From NCBI RefSeq assembly GCF_015207735.1, contig NZ_JADEWG010000006.1, positions 1 through 64,000 of the forward strand: a DNA stretch of 64,000 nucleotides. The letters run 5' to 3'. A program made the position numbers and the translations under genes. The notes beneath the pieces were generated by a model. It had not been told where the DNA came from. It made no database searches and was given only the letters and a program-made list of their open reading frames with translations. The stretch is from [Phormidium] sp. LEGE 05292 (GTDB lineage: Bacteria; Cyanobacteriota; Cyanobacteriia; Cyanobacteriales; Aerosakkonemataceae). Positions 16,909 to 25,147 of the stretch are shown one piece after another; the stretch's first letter is position 1; each line of letters starts with the position of its first letter.

Positions 16909-17622
16909 ATGCAAGTTATTGGACATCGTGGCGCTGCAAGTCTTGCTCCTGAAAATACGTGGGAAAGTTTTGATGTTGCATTATCAGTTGGTGTAGACGC
17001 GATCGAAACAGACATCCGCGCCACTAGCGATGGAAAGTTAATTCTGATCCACGACAAATCCCTAGACCGCACCACTAATGGAACAGGTTTAGTACAAATA
17101 ACCCCTTGGTCTGTCATCAATAAATTAGATGCTGGAGCGTGGTTTGGTGAAAAATTTAGCAGTGCCAAAGTACCCCTACTTCGAGATAGTTTAGAACGCT
17201 ATGGAAATCGTACTCACTTAGTTTTGGAAGTCAAACAAGTGGGAATAGAGTTGCTTGTTCTAGAAATGGTAAAAGAATTTAATCTTTTAGATTCTGTAAC
17301 TTTCACATCCTTTAATTTTCCAACGGTACAGAACATCAAAGCTCAATTCCCTGCTACTAAAGTTGGATGGTTAACATCCGACTTTAGTCAGGGAAATGTT
17401 ATGCAAGCTGTTGATGCAAGTTTGGATCAAATTTGTCTACCCGCCAGTGCAGTTTCTCCAGAATTAGTTTCCACTTATCAGAAAATTGGTTTAGAAGTTA
17501 GAGCGTGGAAAGTAACTAATACAGAAGTGATGAAATCAGCTATTCAAGCAGGTGTTGATGGAATGACAGTTAATTTTCCTCACCTTTTATTGGAAGCACT
17601 TGGGCGGAAAGCTAATTTTTGA
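16909..17622 (+). CDS. Glycerophosphodiester phosphodiesterase
   Basis: 237 residues of the GDPD (UgpQ-type, cytoplasmic) family, which hydrolyses glycerophosphodiesters to glycerol-3-phosphate and an alcohol. The TIM-barrel active site is complete: H6 and R7 (GHRGA), E33 and D35 (AIETDIR), H48 and D49 (LIHDKSLDRTTNGTG), and E/K in LVLEVK. There is no signal peptide. It is divergent from a CDP-glycerol-type operon, and the shared upstream region has a Pho-box-like array, so it may recycle the same phosphoglycerol units. It ends three bases from the convergent MFS gene. Confidence 0.92.
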   Translation: MQVIGHRGAASLAPENTWESFDVALSVGVDAIETDIRATSDGKLILIHDKSLDRTTNGTGLVQITPWSVINKLDAGAWFGEKFSSAKVPLLRDSLERYGNRTHLVLEVKQVGIELLVLEMVKEFNLLDSVTFTSFNFPTVQNIKAQFPATKVGWLTSDFSQGNVMQAVDASLDQICLPASAVSPELVSTYQKIGLEVRAWKVTNTEVMKSAIQAGVDGMTVNFPHLLLEALGRKANF

Positions 17623-17625
17623 CAT

Positions 17626-18963
17626 TTACCTCCGTCTTGTTTTTCTCCTAAACCAATGAAGAACAGAACTTCGACGACGGCGACGGCGACGGCGACGGCG
17701 ATGAGGTTGGGTACTCTTATCTCTCTCTGTATTTTCTAATAAGCGATCGAGATAAGCAGCATAAACTTCAGTAACGATCGCCAGCACAACACGGGCGCTT
17801 AACATAATTGTCAGACCCCAGGTAGTCCAGAGAAAACCAGCCAAAATTGGCCCAACAATTGTGCCAGCATCTTCACCCAAAATCATCCAACTCATCGTTT
17901 GGGCGCGTCGTCGCTTGTCAAAGCTGGAGATGTGCGCCATCAGAGAACCCCAAGCTGGACGAAAAGCTGATTTGCCAATGTCATCTACTAATTTTCCTGT
18001 AGTAATGCCGAGGAAATTAGGGGCAAAAATGTAAATAATCGAGGAAATAGTATTGGCAATGCTTCGCACCATCAATACAAGCTTACGATTTCCGCGATCG
18101 GACAGCCAACCAAACATCGGCCCTGAGATCAGCAGTACGATCGTTGAAGCAGTATAGATTAGACCTGTTTGCGCTTCGTTCAAACCACCATATTGTGTCG
18201 CCAGGATGGGAAACAGCCCTTTAAGCATTTCTGCTGTACCGTTGATCAAAAAATTCAATAGTGTGAACGGGAGTAGCAACCATCGAGATTCCAAGACGTT
18301 AACAGGAGGTTCTTCAGGTGTCGCTTGAGTTAAAGTTTCCACCGCCGCCTTTGTTTCTTCAGGTTGTGGCGTATTTTCTCGGACATAGCGTGCGACAGCG
18401 TAGAGTGGTAATACTGAGATAACAAAGGAGAGGGTAAAGACTAGGGAGAAGTTAGAGGCTGTTATTGTGAGGATAATCCCAGCCAGTGCTTTACCCAGAG
18501 AGCCTGCGACCATTTTCGCTGTATGATACCAGGCGAAGGCGGAAGCGATCGCTTTTTTGCCGCCTTGTTCAGCAATTAAAGCACTAGCCGCTGGATCGCG
18601 TAGTGCTTTTGATGAACCATGAATTGCTCTAACGCCATAAAGTTGCCAAGGTGATGTCACAAAAGCTAGGAGTAGCGCAACTAAACTACGTAGACCAATT
18701 GCGATCGTAAAGCTGCGTTTCAAACCAAAGCGGTCAGCTGCATAACCCATTACAGGTTTCAGCATCAAAGCTACAGCTTCGTTGAGGGCAATGAGAAAGC
18801 CAATTTGAGTCAAGCTTAACCCCAAATGACTGGCGTAGAGCGGTAATGCAAAGCTAATGAAACCGAAACTGAGGCGCGATAGGAAACCTTCTGCAACGAT
18901 CGCAAATAGTGACAGGTTTACTTGGCGGAGTCTGGATAACATCCGTTTCTTGTTCGATGCCAT
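17626..18963 (-). CDS. MFS transporter with arginine-rich C-terminal tail
   Basis: 445 residues with about 12 membrane helices and the MFS loop motif GYAADRFGLKRSF between helices 2 and 3, repeated as GWLSDRGNRKL between 8 and 9. The last 30 residues are cytosolic and very basic: a run of ten Arg encoded by alternating CGC/CGT codons (17672-17702), then SSVLHWFRRKTRRR. Substrate unknown. It is separated from the siderophore locus by an IS remnant, so a role there is not implied. Confidence 0.83.
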   Translation of the reverse strand: MASNKKRMLSRLRQVNLSLFAIVAEGFLSRLSFGFISFALPLYASHLGLSLTQIGFLIALNEAVALMLKPVMGYAADRFGLKRSFTIAIGLRSLVALLLAFVTSPWQLYGVRAIHGSSKALRDPAASALIAEQGGKKAIASAFAWYHTAKMVAGSLGKALAGIILTITASNFSLVFTLSFVISVLPLYAVARYVRENTPQPEETKAAVETLTQATPEEPPVNVLESRWLLLPFTLLNFLINGTAEMLKGLFPILATQYGGLNEAQTGLIYTASTIVLLISGPMFGWLSDRGNRKLVLMVRSIANTISSIIYIFAPNFLGITTGKLVDDIGKSAFRPAWGSLMAHISSFDKRRRAQTMSWMILGEDAGTIVGPILAGFLWTTWGLTIMLSARVVLAIVTEVYAAYLDRLLENTERDKSTQPHRRRRRRRRRRSSVLHWFRRKTRRR

Positions 18964-19609
18964 AAAAAAAGAAGTATCAGAACTGAGTTTCTAGGATGAT
19001 GCCACGTGCCGTCTGTGGTTGAATGCAAACAGACTTAGCCGATCGACTAACTCAATAATGAATAATTAACTTGATAAATAACTCAGTCAAAGGGGCCAAA
19101 TTTTTGGCTGGAATACTTTAAATAATTATGAAATTTAACTGCTGTAACTGAGTGCCTCGCCCACGATGAATAGGTTTAGCTGCCTTAAATTTCGAGCGGG
19201 TTTTCTTGACAACTCGTGGATTAGATCTAGGTTTTTTAGCTGGAATTATTTGGTCTAAAATTCAGTAATCAAACGATAAATTTGCTCTTTGCCATTCTCT
19301 TGAATTACATACTCAATCACTCGCACTCTCATCCGAGTAGCCCCTTTTTTCTGAGATTCTCGGTCAGGTGCAATCCAACTCAGATAAGAACCATCAGCCA
19401 GAACTTAGCGGCTGGAATCTCTTTTTTGAGGGACAATGTCTCTTTTTATGCAAGCTTTCCTCTTTTATATCCGTAATTTCCGATTGTGACAGTTCTGGGT
19501 GCGGAATGTGGGTTACATTTTCTTCGACTCATGCAAGGTTTTTGGGCTGTTTTACACTAATAAAGCCCCAAGGAATGCAAATGAACCAACAGGTCACATT
19601 TTTATCATT
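18964..19609. mobile_element. Intergenic region holding an IS4-type element remnant
   Basis: The 646 bases between the two MFS genes contain a broken minus-strand transposase (19118-19440). At about 19489-19515, sequence of the form TGGGTGCGGAATGTGGG resembles terminal sequence of cyanobacterial IS elements; the matching far end is not seen. The rest (18964-19117 and 19520-19609) shows nothing I can name. Confidence 0.5.
19118..19440 (-). pseudogene. IS4-family transposase remnant
   Basis: On the minus strand the frame reads VLADGSYLSWIAPDRESQKK, continuing GATRMRVRVIEYVIQENG and then a stop. After a gap it resumes with NPRVVKKTRSKFKAAKPIHR, then GRGTQLQQL and a terminal stop at 19118-19120. 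These are the DDE-region and C-terminal pieces of a common cyanobacterial IS4-type transposase. The part carrying the catalytic Glu (YxxRWxIE region) is deleted and the N-terminus is gone. Confidence 0.75.
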
Positions 19610-20965
19610 TTAATCTGAACTCGATTTGTCCTTGTTTGCAAGCCCATGTCCTCTTGTTTGCAAGTCGCTACTTATATCGTGGTCTAGTAAAATGTTTTCT
19701 ACATTCCGCAGTGTTCGGAAGGCATATCCGCCAATACCAATTAACACTATGCAAATCGCAGTCATAACATATAATAAGGTAATGCCGCTGCCTGTGTTCG
19801 TACCAAAAACTGAACCAAAAATGGATGCCAAAACTCCTTTTGATTTCATTGCTGGTTCAAAAAATCTGTCAGCTAAAAATCCAGCAATTAAGCTAGCTAT
19901 TGTTCCAATTATCATTCCGATCGCATGATCGGCAGCAAAAACTCGTCCCTGAATAGTGGGTGATACTTTGGCATACCAGATCGCATTACTAGAACTTAAT
20001 AACAAAGGTACATTTGCGTAGGAGTACAACTGAGCGATAATCCAAGTTAATTGTTTTTGACCTAAACCTAATGCAATTTTACCTAAACCACTACCGATAA
20101 ATCCAATTAACATTCCATGAATGCGACGCTTAAAACCGCCCCAAATACTTAAGCTTAATGCTCCGATCGCACCACCTACTCCAGCAGCCGTAACAACAAC
20201 ACCTAACACTTGGGCATTACCACCTGTACGGGCAAGAATCATCGGTTCATATAAGATTTCTCCTATTTGATGAAAAAACCAAAATAAGGAAAAAGCAATA
20301 GTCATTGCCCGTAAACTTGGTGTGGAAAAAATATATTGAAACCCCATTGCTATCTTCTGCAAAATTGTTTCGTTTTCGGAGTTAGTTGTATCTTCTGTAT
20401 CTAGAGAAGGTTGAGGAATTTTAACTAATAACAATGTTCCAATAGCAATCAGGAAAGTAGTAATATCAACGGCGATAATTAGCAATAGACCATTAACAGA
20501 ATAGAGGATACCTGCTAAGGCTGGAGCAATAATAGCTGATGCTTGAACTACCAAAGTACTCATACTGCTAGCACGAGTGTAATGCTCCTTTGTCACCATT
20601 AAAGGAATTGAGGTTGAATAAGCAAGATTTTGGATATGTCCGAAGCAACCATAAATAGCAGCTAAACCGTAGAGATGCCAGATAAGTAAGCTGTTAGTTG
20701 AATAAAGTAGCGCAATTGTAATGGTACATAAAGCTACACAGGTATCACCCAAAATCATCAGGTGTTTTCGGTTAAATTTGTCTACAAGAATTCCACTAAA
20801 TAGGGCTACAAAGAATTGTGGGAAATAAAAAAAGAAACTGAATAAGGCGATCGCTGTTGCCTGCTCAGTAAACTGCCAAACCCAAATGGTTAGTGCAAAT
20901 TGAGTCATGGCACTGCCAATAGCAGATACGAATTGACCGATCCAGATAATTAAGAAAGTACGCAC
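19610..20965 (-). CDS. MFS exporter, EntS/transmembrane secretion effector type (probable siderophore exporter)
   Basis: 451 residues, about 12 helices, of the MFS_3/EntS-like group. It begins FLIIWIGQFVSAIGSAMTQF and carries the loop motif GILVDKFNRKHLM between helices 2 and 3. EntS-type proteins export enterobactin and similar siderophores across the inner membrane. Its place next to the binding protein and TonB receptor of a salicylate-siderophore locus makes export of the local product the best guess. GTG start at 20965. Confidence 0.8.
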   Translation of the reverse strand: MRTFLIIWIGQFVSAIGSAMTQFALTIWVWQFTEQATAIALFSFFFYFPQFFVALFSGILVDKFNRKHLMILGDTCVALCTITIALLYSTNSLLIWHLYGLAAIYGCFGHIQNLAYSTSIPLMVTKEHYTRASSMSTLVVQASAIIAPALAGILYSVNGLLLIIAVDITTFLIAIGTLLLVKIPQPSLDTEDTTNSENETILQKIAMGFQYIFSTPSLRAMTIAFSLFWFFHQIGEILYEPMILARTGGNAQVLGVVVTAAGVGGAIGALSLSIWGGFKRRIHGMLIGFIGSGLGKIALGLGQKQLTWIIAQLYSYANVPLLLSSSNAIWYAKVSPTIQGRVFAADHAIGMIIGTIASLIAGFLADRFFEPAMKSKGVLASIFGSVFGTNTGSGITLLYVMTAICIVLIGIGGYAFRTLRNVENILLDHDISSDLQTRGHGLANKDKSSSD

Positions 20966-21058
20966 AGTAAATTAGTAGTAATTAATTGGACTTTATGGAA
21001 TTTAGCAAAATGGAATGCTTCTCTTTAGACCGCTTTTTAGCAATCTAAGTAACAAAGC

Positions 21059-22117
21059 TTATCTTACTGATAGCAACTGCTTTTTCAGTTCTTTGAGATA
21101 AAGTTTTGTACCGATGGAACCGGGTAAACTTGCACACATATAGTATGGAATGAAGTAGACTCGTCCGTTTTTACTGGCTTTAAAAGATTGAGCGATCGCA
21201 TTTTTTTCCCATGCCTGTTTTAGATTTAATAATTGGTGTTCTTTAAAGCTATTTTTGCTGTTCAGTTTGCTAAAATTGCTGCCTAATAAAATAATTGAAT
21301 CTGCATCATTGAATTGAGATAAAATTTCAAGTGAAACAGAAACAGGCGAACTTTTATTTAACTCAGGAGGCAAAATTAACTGAAATCCTAACTCTTTAAT
21401 CAGGGAACTGCAAAGACCGAAAGCATTGTCACCCAAATAAATATCCTGTAAGTTTCCTGAATGTAGTAACAGCACTTTTGAGTATTGAGCAACTATAGGC
21501 GCAAAGGAATCACGAGCCGTTTTAATCTGTTGTTTTGTTTCCGCTAATAGTGATTCTGTTTTTTTAGAACTTCCGACCGCTTGAGCGATCGTCTTCAGGT
21601 TTTTTTCTGCATTGTTCCAATCAAGTAGTAAGGTTGGAGCAATTTTGGATAATATTTTGTACTGGCTGGCATTGTATTGAGTACCTAAAATTAAGTCCGG
21701 TTTGACTTTGAGAATGGCTTCAATAGAGGGCGAGGAAAGCAAACCTAAATTTGCTGGCTGAGTATTAATTCGATTGCCCAAATAAGGGATTTGTTGACTG
21801 GGATTATCAAAATTTCCTTTGTGAAACATGAAATAGTCAGCAAACCCAGATGGTTGAATATCTAAAGTCAGTAATGATTCTAAAAGGGGCGAACCGAATA
21901 CTACAATTTTTTCAGGTTGTCCACAAACTTTGGTTTTTCCTATTTGATGCCCTATCGTTCGACAATTTGCCGAGCTAGCGAGTGACAGAGAGCGATCGCC
22001 ATTAGCAGAGAAATTATTTCTTATTCCCTGAAAAGTAACAATTACAAGTGCTGTTAATATCACTAACACCAAAAGCCAAATATAGGCAACAAATTTTACT
22101 GATTGCTTAGTCCTCAT
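21059..22117 (-). CDS. Iron-siderophore ABC transporter substrate-binding protein (FecB/FhuD-like)
   Basis: 352 residues. One N-terminal hydrophobic helix (about 11-30) would export or anchor it; no clean lipobox is seen. It is followed by the class III binding-protein fold: GQPEKIVVFGSPLLESLLTL, IEAILKVKPDLILGTQYN, KILSKIAPTLLLDWNN and a long connecting helix. It would hand ferric siderophore from the outer membrane receptor to an inner membrane permease. No FecCD permease or FecE ATPase gene is in the window, so the import machinery must lie elsewhere. It starts 26 bases after the receptor gene on the same strand. Confidence 0.87.
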   Translation of the reverse strand: MRTKQSVKFVAYIWLLVLVILTALVIVTFQGIRNNFSANGDRSLSLASSANCRTIGHQIGKTKVCGQPEKIVVFGSPLLESLLTLDIQPSGFADYFMFHKGNFDNPSQQIPYLGNRINTQPANLGLLSSPSIEAILKVKPDLILGTQYNASQYKILSKIAPTLLLDWNNAEKNLKTIAQAVGSSKKTESLLAETKQQIKTARDSFAPIVAQYSKVLLLHSGNLQDIYLGDNAFGLCSSLIKELGFQLILPPELNKSSPVSVSLEILSQFNDADSIILLGSNFSKLNSKNSFKEHQLLNLKQAWEKNAIAQSFKASKNGRVYFIPYYMCASLPGSIGTKLYLKELKKQLLSVR

Positions 22118-22143
22118 TTCCTTCTATTTGCGATTGAGAAAGA

Positions 22144-24618
22144 TCAAAATTCTACTGAAACTAAAGCTCGGACAGTGAAAGGTTCACCCGGAGTAATTTC
22201 TCTGACTCGGCTACTTCTACCGATCGCATCAATATAATTGGCATTAAATAAATTATTGAAATTGATTTGTGCCCGCCAATTATTACGCCGATAAAAGATA
22301 GCTGCATTCATCAAGAAAAAACTATCCGCCTGAAAAGAATTGGTTATATCTCCTTCTCGTTCCCCAACAAAATTAAATCCCATACCAAACCCTAAGCCTT
22401 GTAAATTACCAGCTTGAATTTCGTAAGTTGTCCATAAACTTGCACTATGTTGAGGAATACCTACCAGTCGATTACCTACAATTTCTGAATCGGTGTCTGC
22501 TGTGATTTTGGCATTAACAAACGCATAAGAAGCAATTATGTTCCAGCCTGGTAAAATTCTTCCAGCCACATCAAGTTCTACCCCTTGGCTTCGTTCTTTT
22601 CCTGTAGCAATAAAAAATCCTGGTAAAACTGCATTTGGATCGGAGACAGCAACATTTTGTTTGGTAATATCGAAGTAAGCTAAAGTCGCAAATAAACGAT
22701 TCTCCATTAACTGAGCTTTAACTCCTACTTCAAATCCTTCGCCCTGTTCAGGATCGAGGAGATTTCCCTCCACAGTAGTTCCTGTATTAGGAGCAAACGA
22801 TCGAGAATAACTACCATAAAGAGAGATTGCTTCGATCGGTTGATAGACAATACCAACACGAGGAGTAAAAGCATCATTATATTGAGTTTCCCGTGACTCA
22901 AAAAGGTTACTACTTAAGGTTTGTTTGATAGTATCATAACGAATGCCTGCTAACACAATTAAATTATCTAATAATTTAATTTGATCTTGCAAATAAATTC
23001 CTAAACGATCCTGCTGCGTTCTTTGATCGTCAAATGGAGAAAGGGTATTTGCCTTCGGTTTAGGAATAGTCCCATAAACGGGATTGAAAATATTTAGTGG
23101 TGACGGGTTATCAAAGTCAACCGTTGTCTCAGAATAAGTGTTAGCTCTGCCTAAATCAAATCCAAACAGAAGTGTGTGCCGAATTGGACCAGTGGAGAAA
23201 TTGCCTTGGATATTTGTGATCAAATTATAGTCTTGGCTATCACCAAACTGATCGGCAAAAAATCGAGTTAAAGTTCCCGTTTCTTCATCTAAAAAAGCAG
23301 GAAGCAAAATTACATCATTTTTATTACGTCCATAATTAAATGCTGAATGAGTAAAGCGAAACCCATTTCGCAATTTCCAGTTATCGCTAAAGCGATGTTC
23401 CAAATCATAACCCAAATCTGAGAATGTATTTTGAATAACATCACTAGGATCGTTCATCACACGTTCTCGCGGAATGTTAGCAATACCCCTACCAAAAGCG
23501 ACCGTTCCAAAATCAGCTGGATTATCATCCTTTATATACTCAAAAATAAAGTTGATATCGGTGCGGTTGCCAATCTTCCAAGTTAAAGCTGGGGCAATCG
23601 AAAAGCGATTATAGCTACTATCAAAATCTCGGAAACCACCGTCATTTAAATACATAGCATTCAAGCGATAGAGAAGGCTACGATCTGCGGTCAAAGGCCC
23701 GGAAATATCAAAAGAAGGGCGAAAAAAGTTGCGATTTCCAACTTGAAATTCAATATTATAAAATGGTTCTGATAGCGGTCGTTTTCTGACTACATTAATT
23801 ATTCCTCCAGGTTCGATATCACCGGATAAAATAGAAGAAGGTCCTTTAAGTACCTCAACTTGCGACAAATTTTGCACTTCTAGTAAACCACCCGACCCAG
23901 AGCGAAATAGAAATCCATCGCGCAGAACGGGAGCATTATCAAAGCCCCGAATGGAAAAACGAGGGCCTCTGCCATCTGTTTCACCCAAAAAAGTGACTGC
24001 GCTGGCATTTTCTACCACTTCCTCAATGTTTATAGCTTGTTGGTCTTGAATAACTCGTTGAGGAATAACTTGAATTGATTGGGGTATATCCCGTAGTGGG
24101 GTATCTGTTCGCGTTCCAGCAGTGGTATTAGGAACTACATATTGATTTTGTATCTCTCTACTGACCAAAATTTCAATTTCTTCATCTGGTTTAGGTGTAG
24201 TTGGTGTAGTGTTAAGGCTGAGGACTATTCCTAATGAACTGGGATTAATTTGAGCCTTTGGTATTTGTGTGGTTCCTGTTACCGTAACTCGGATAGTATT
24301 TGGAGATAACTGTGTTACTGTAACCGATTCAATTCCTTGTGCTGGTTTTTCTTGACGAAATTCTTCACCATTAGGTAAACGCAATTGGGTATTGAAAATA
24401 TCGGTTACTAAAGTTTTGTCCGAACTAGTTGTAGACACTTGGGGAGTTGTCTGTGAATCGGTTTCTAAAATTACATTAACTCCGCTGGGCGTGCTAATTA
24501 CACGCACGCCAGTTACTTCTATTATTTGTGCAAAAGCTGGAACTGCTACGAATGTAGAAATTGTGTTAGCTAATAAAAAACCTGGAACTAATTGTTGTAC
24601 TCTCAATCTAGTGTTCAC
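22144..24618 (-). CDS. TonB-dependent siderophore receptor with N-terminal AMIN domain
   Basis: 824 residues. A signal peptide ends near VPAFAQ (about 31). An AMIN domain typical of cyanobacterial receptors occupies about 35-133, with a possible TonB box EEIEILVS near 143-150. The plug (LRDIPQSIQVIPQRVIQDQQ, then VLKGPSSILSGDIEPGGIIN) is followed by a 22-strand barrel ending in the terminal Phe of RALVSVEF. The closest look is to FhuE/FpvA-type receptors for hydroxamate or mixed siderophores. GTG start with AAGGGA immediately before it. A perfect palindrome lies just upstream (24640-24654). It is the likely outer membrane gate for the product of the neighbouring NRPS/PKS. Confidence 0.92.
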   Translation of the reverse strand: MNTRLRVQQLVPGFLLANTISTFVAVPAFAQIIEVTGVRVISTPSGVNVILETDSQTTPQVSTTSSDKTLVTDIFNTQLRLPNGEEFRQEKPAQGIESVTVTQLSPNTIRVTVTGTTQIPKAQINPSSLGIVLSLNTTPTTPKPDEEIEILVSREIQNQYVVPNTTAGTRTDTPLRDIPQSIQVIPQRVIQDQQAINIEEVVENASAVTFLGETDGRGPRFSIRGFDNAPVLRDGFLFRSGSGGLLEVQNLSQVEVLKGPSSILSGDIEPGGIINVVRKRPLSEPFYNIEFQVGNRNFFRPSFDISGPLTADRSLLYRLNAMYLNDGGFRDFDSSYNRFSIAPALTWKIGNRTDINFIFEYIKDDNPADFGTVAFGRGIANIPRERVMNDPSDVIQNTFSDLGYDLEHRFSDNWKLRNGFRFTHSAFNYGRNKNDVILLPAFLDEETGTLTRFFADQFGDSQDYNLITNIQGNFSTGPIRHTLLFGFDLGRANTYSETTVDFDNPSPLNIFNPVYGTIPKPKANTLSPFDDQRTQQDRLGIYLQDQIKLLDNLIVLAGIRYDTIKQTLSSNLFESRETQYNDAFTPRVGIVYQPIEAISLYGSYSRSFAPNTGTTVEGNLLDPEQGEGFEVGVKAQLMENRLFATLAYFDITKQNVAVSDPNAVLPGFFIATGKERSQGVELDVAGRILPGWNIIASYAFVNAKITADTDSEIVGNRLVGIPQHSASLWTTYEIQAGNLQGLGFGMGFNFVGEREGDITNSFQADSFFLMNAAIFYRRNNWRAQINFNNLFNANYIDAIGRSSRVREITPGEPFTVRALVSVEF

Positions 24619-24639
24619 TCCCTTATCCCTAAGACTTAA

Positions 24640-24654
24640 GTTACTTTGAGTAAC
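24640..24654. promoter_or_regulatory. Palindromic operator candidate upstream of the TonB receptor
   Basis: GTTACT and AGTAAC are perfect inverted six-base arms separated by TTG, with partly symmetric TTAA/TTAA flanks. The site is about 22-36 bases before the receptor start, where a repressor or activator would act on the transport operon. It does not match the classical Fur consensus well. Confidence 0.35.
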
Positions 24655-24708
24655 TCAATTAAGTTTTTGCTCGAAAAAAAGTTTGTTTATGAATTTATGA
24701 TGTCAACT

Positions 24709-25128
24709 TCATTGCGGTGGATGAGCGTGCAGTTGACATTTATTGGTTGTGGAGAATGCGATCGCACTTGCAGCAGCATAAAATGGAGTATGGCTAATAC
24801 TCAACAGCCATTTAGTAATGCCAAATTTCGTTGCTATTTGCAAAGCAGTAGCATAAAGAACCACATAAGGTTCACCTGTCGATCGCTTTTGAATCTCAAT
24901 CTCCAACCATAAATCAGACTGTTGATAGTCTCTACAAAGTACTTTCAAAACTGCCTTTTTAGCAGCAAGACGACTGGCGAGATATTGCCAGTGATTAGTG
25001 TTAAATCCAGAAACATTGCGTTCGGCAACTGTAAGATATTGCTTGGCAAAACCTTCTTCCTTTTGTTTTACAAGTGCTTCGATACTTCTGACATCGACAA
25101 TGTCAATTCCATGACCGATGATACTCAT
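24709..25128 (-). CDS. AcpS-type 4'-phosphopantetheinyl transferase-like protein with an altered metal site
   Basis: 139 residues of the holo-ACP synthase fold. HGIDIVDV at the N-terminus supplies the metal Asp (D9), and SISHTPFYAAASAIAF near the C-terminus is typical. The central AcpS motif normally reads AAKEA, with a Glu that binds magnesium; here it is AAKKA, placing K58 where the Glu belongs. The codons on the minus strand are clearly AAA AAG. The protein may be inactive, regulatory, or use another ligand. It sits between the receptor and the salicylate synthase on the same strand. A second, canonical homologue is at 28101-28520. Confidence 0.75.
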   Translation of the reverse strand: MSIIGHGIDIVDVRSIEALVKQKEEGFAKQYLTVAERNVSGFNTNHWQYLASRLAAKKAVLKVLCRDYQQSDLWLEIEIQKRSTGEPYVVLYATALQIATKFGITKWLLSISHTPFYAAASAIAFSTTNKCQLHAHPPQ

Positions 25129-25147
25129 CCAAATATCTCATCTTTTT

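Noticed and set aside
19282-19613. Short plus-strand frames between the two MFS genes
   Set aside because: They overlap an antisense IS4-type transposase remnant and have no features of their own.
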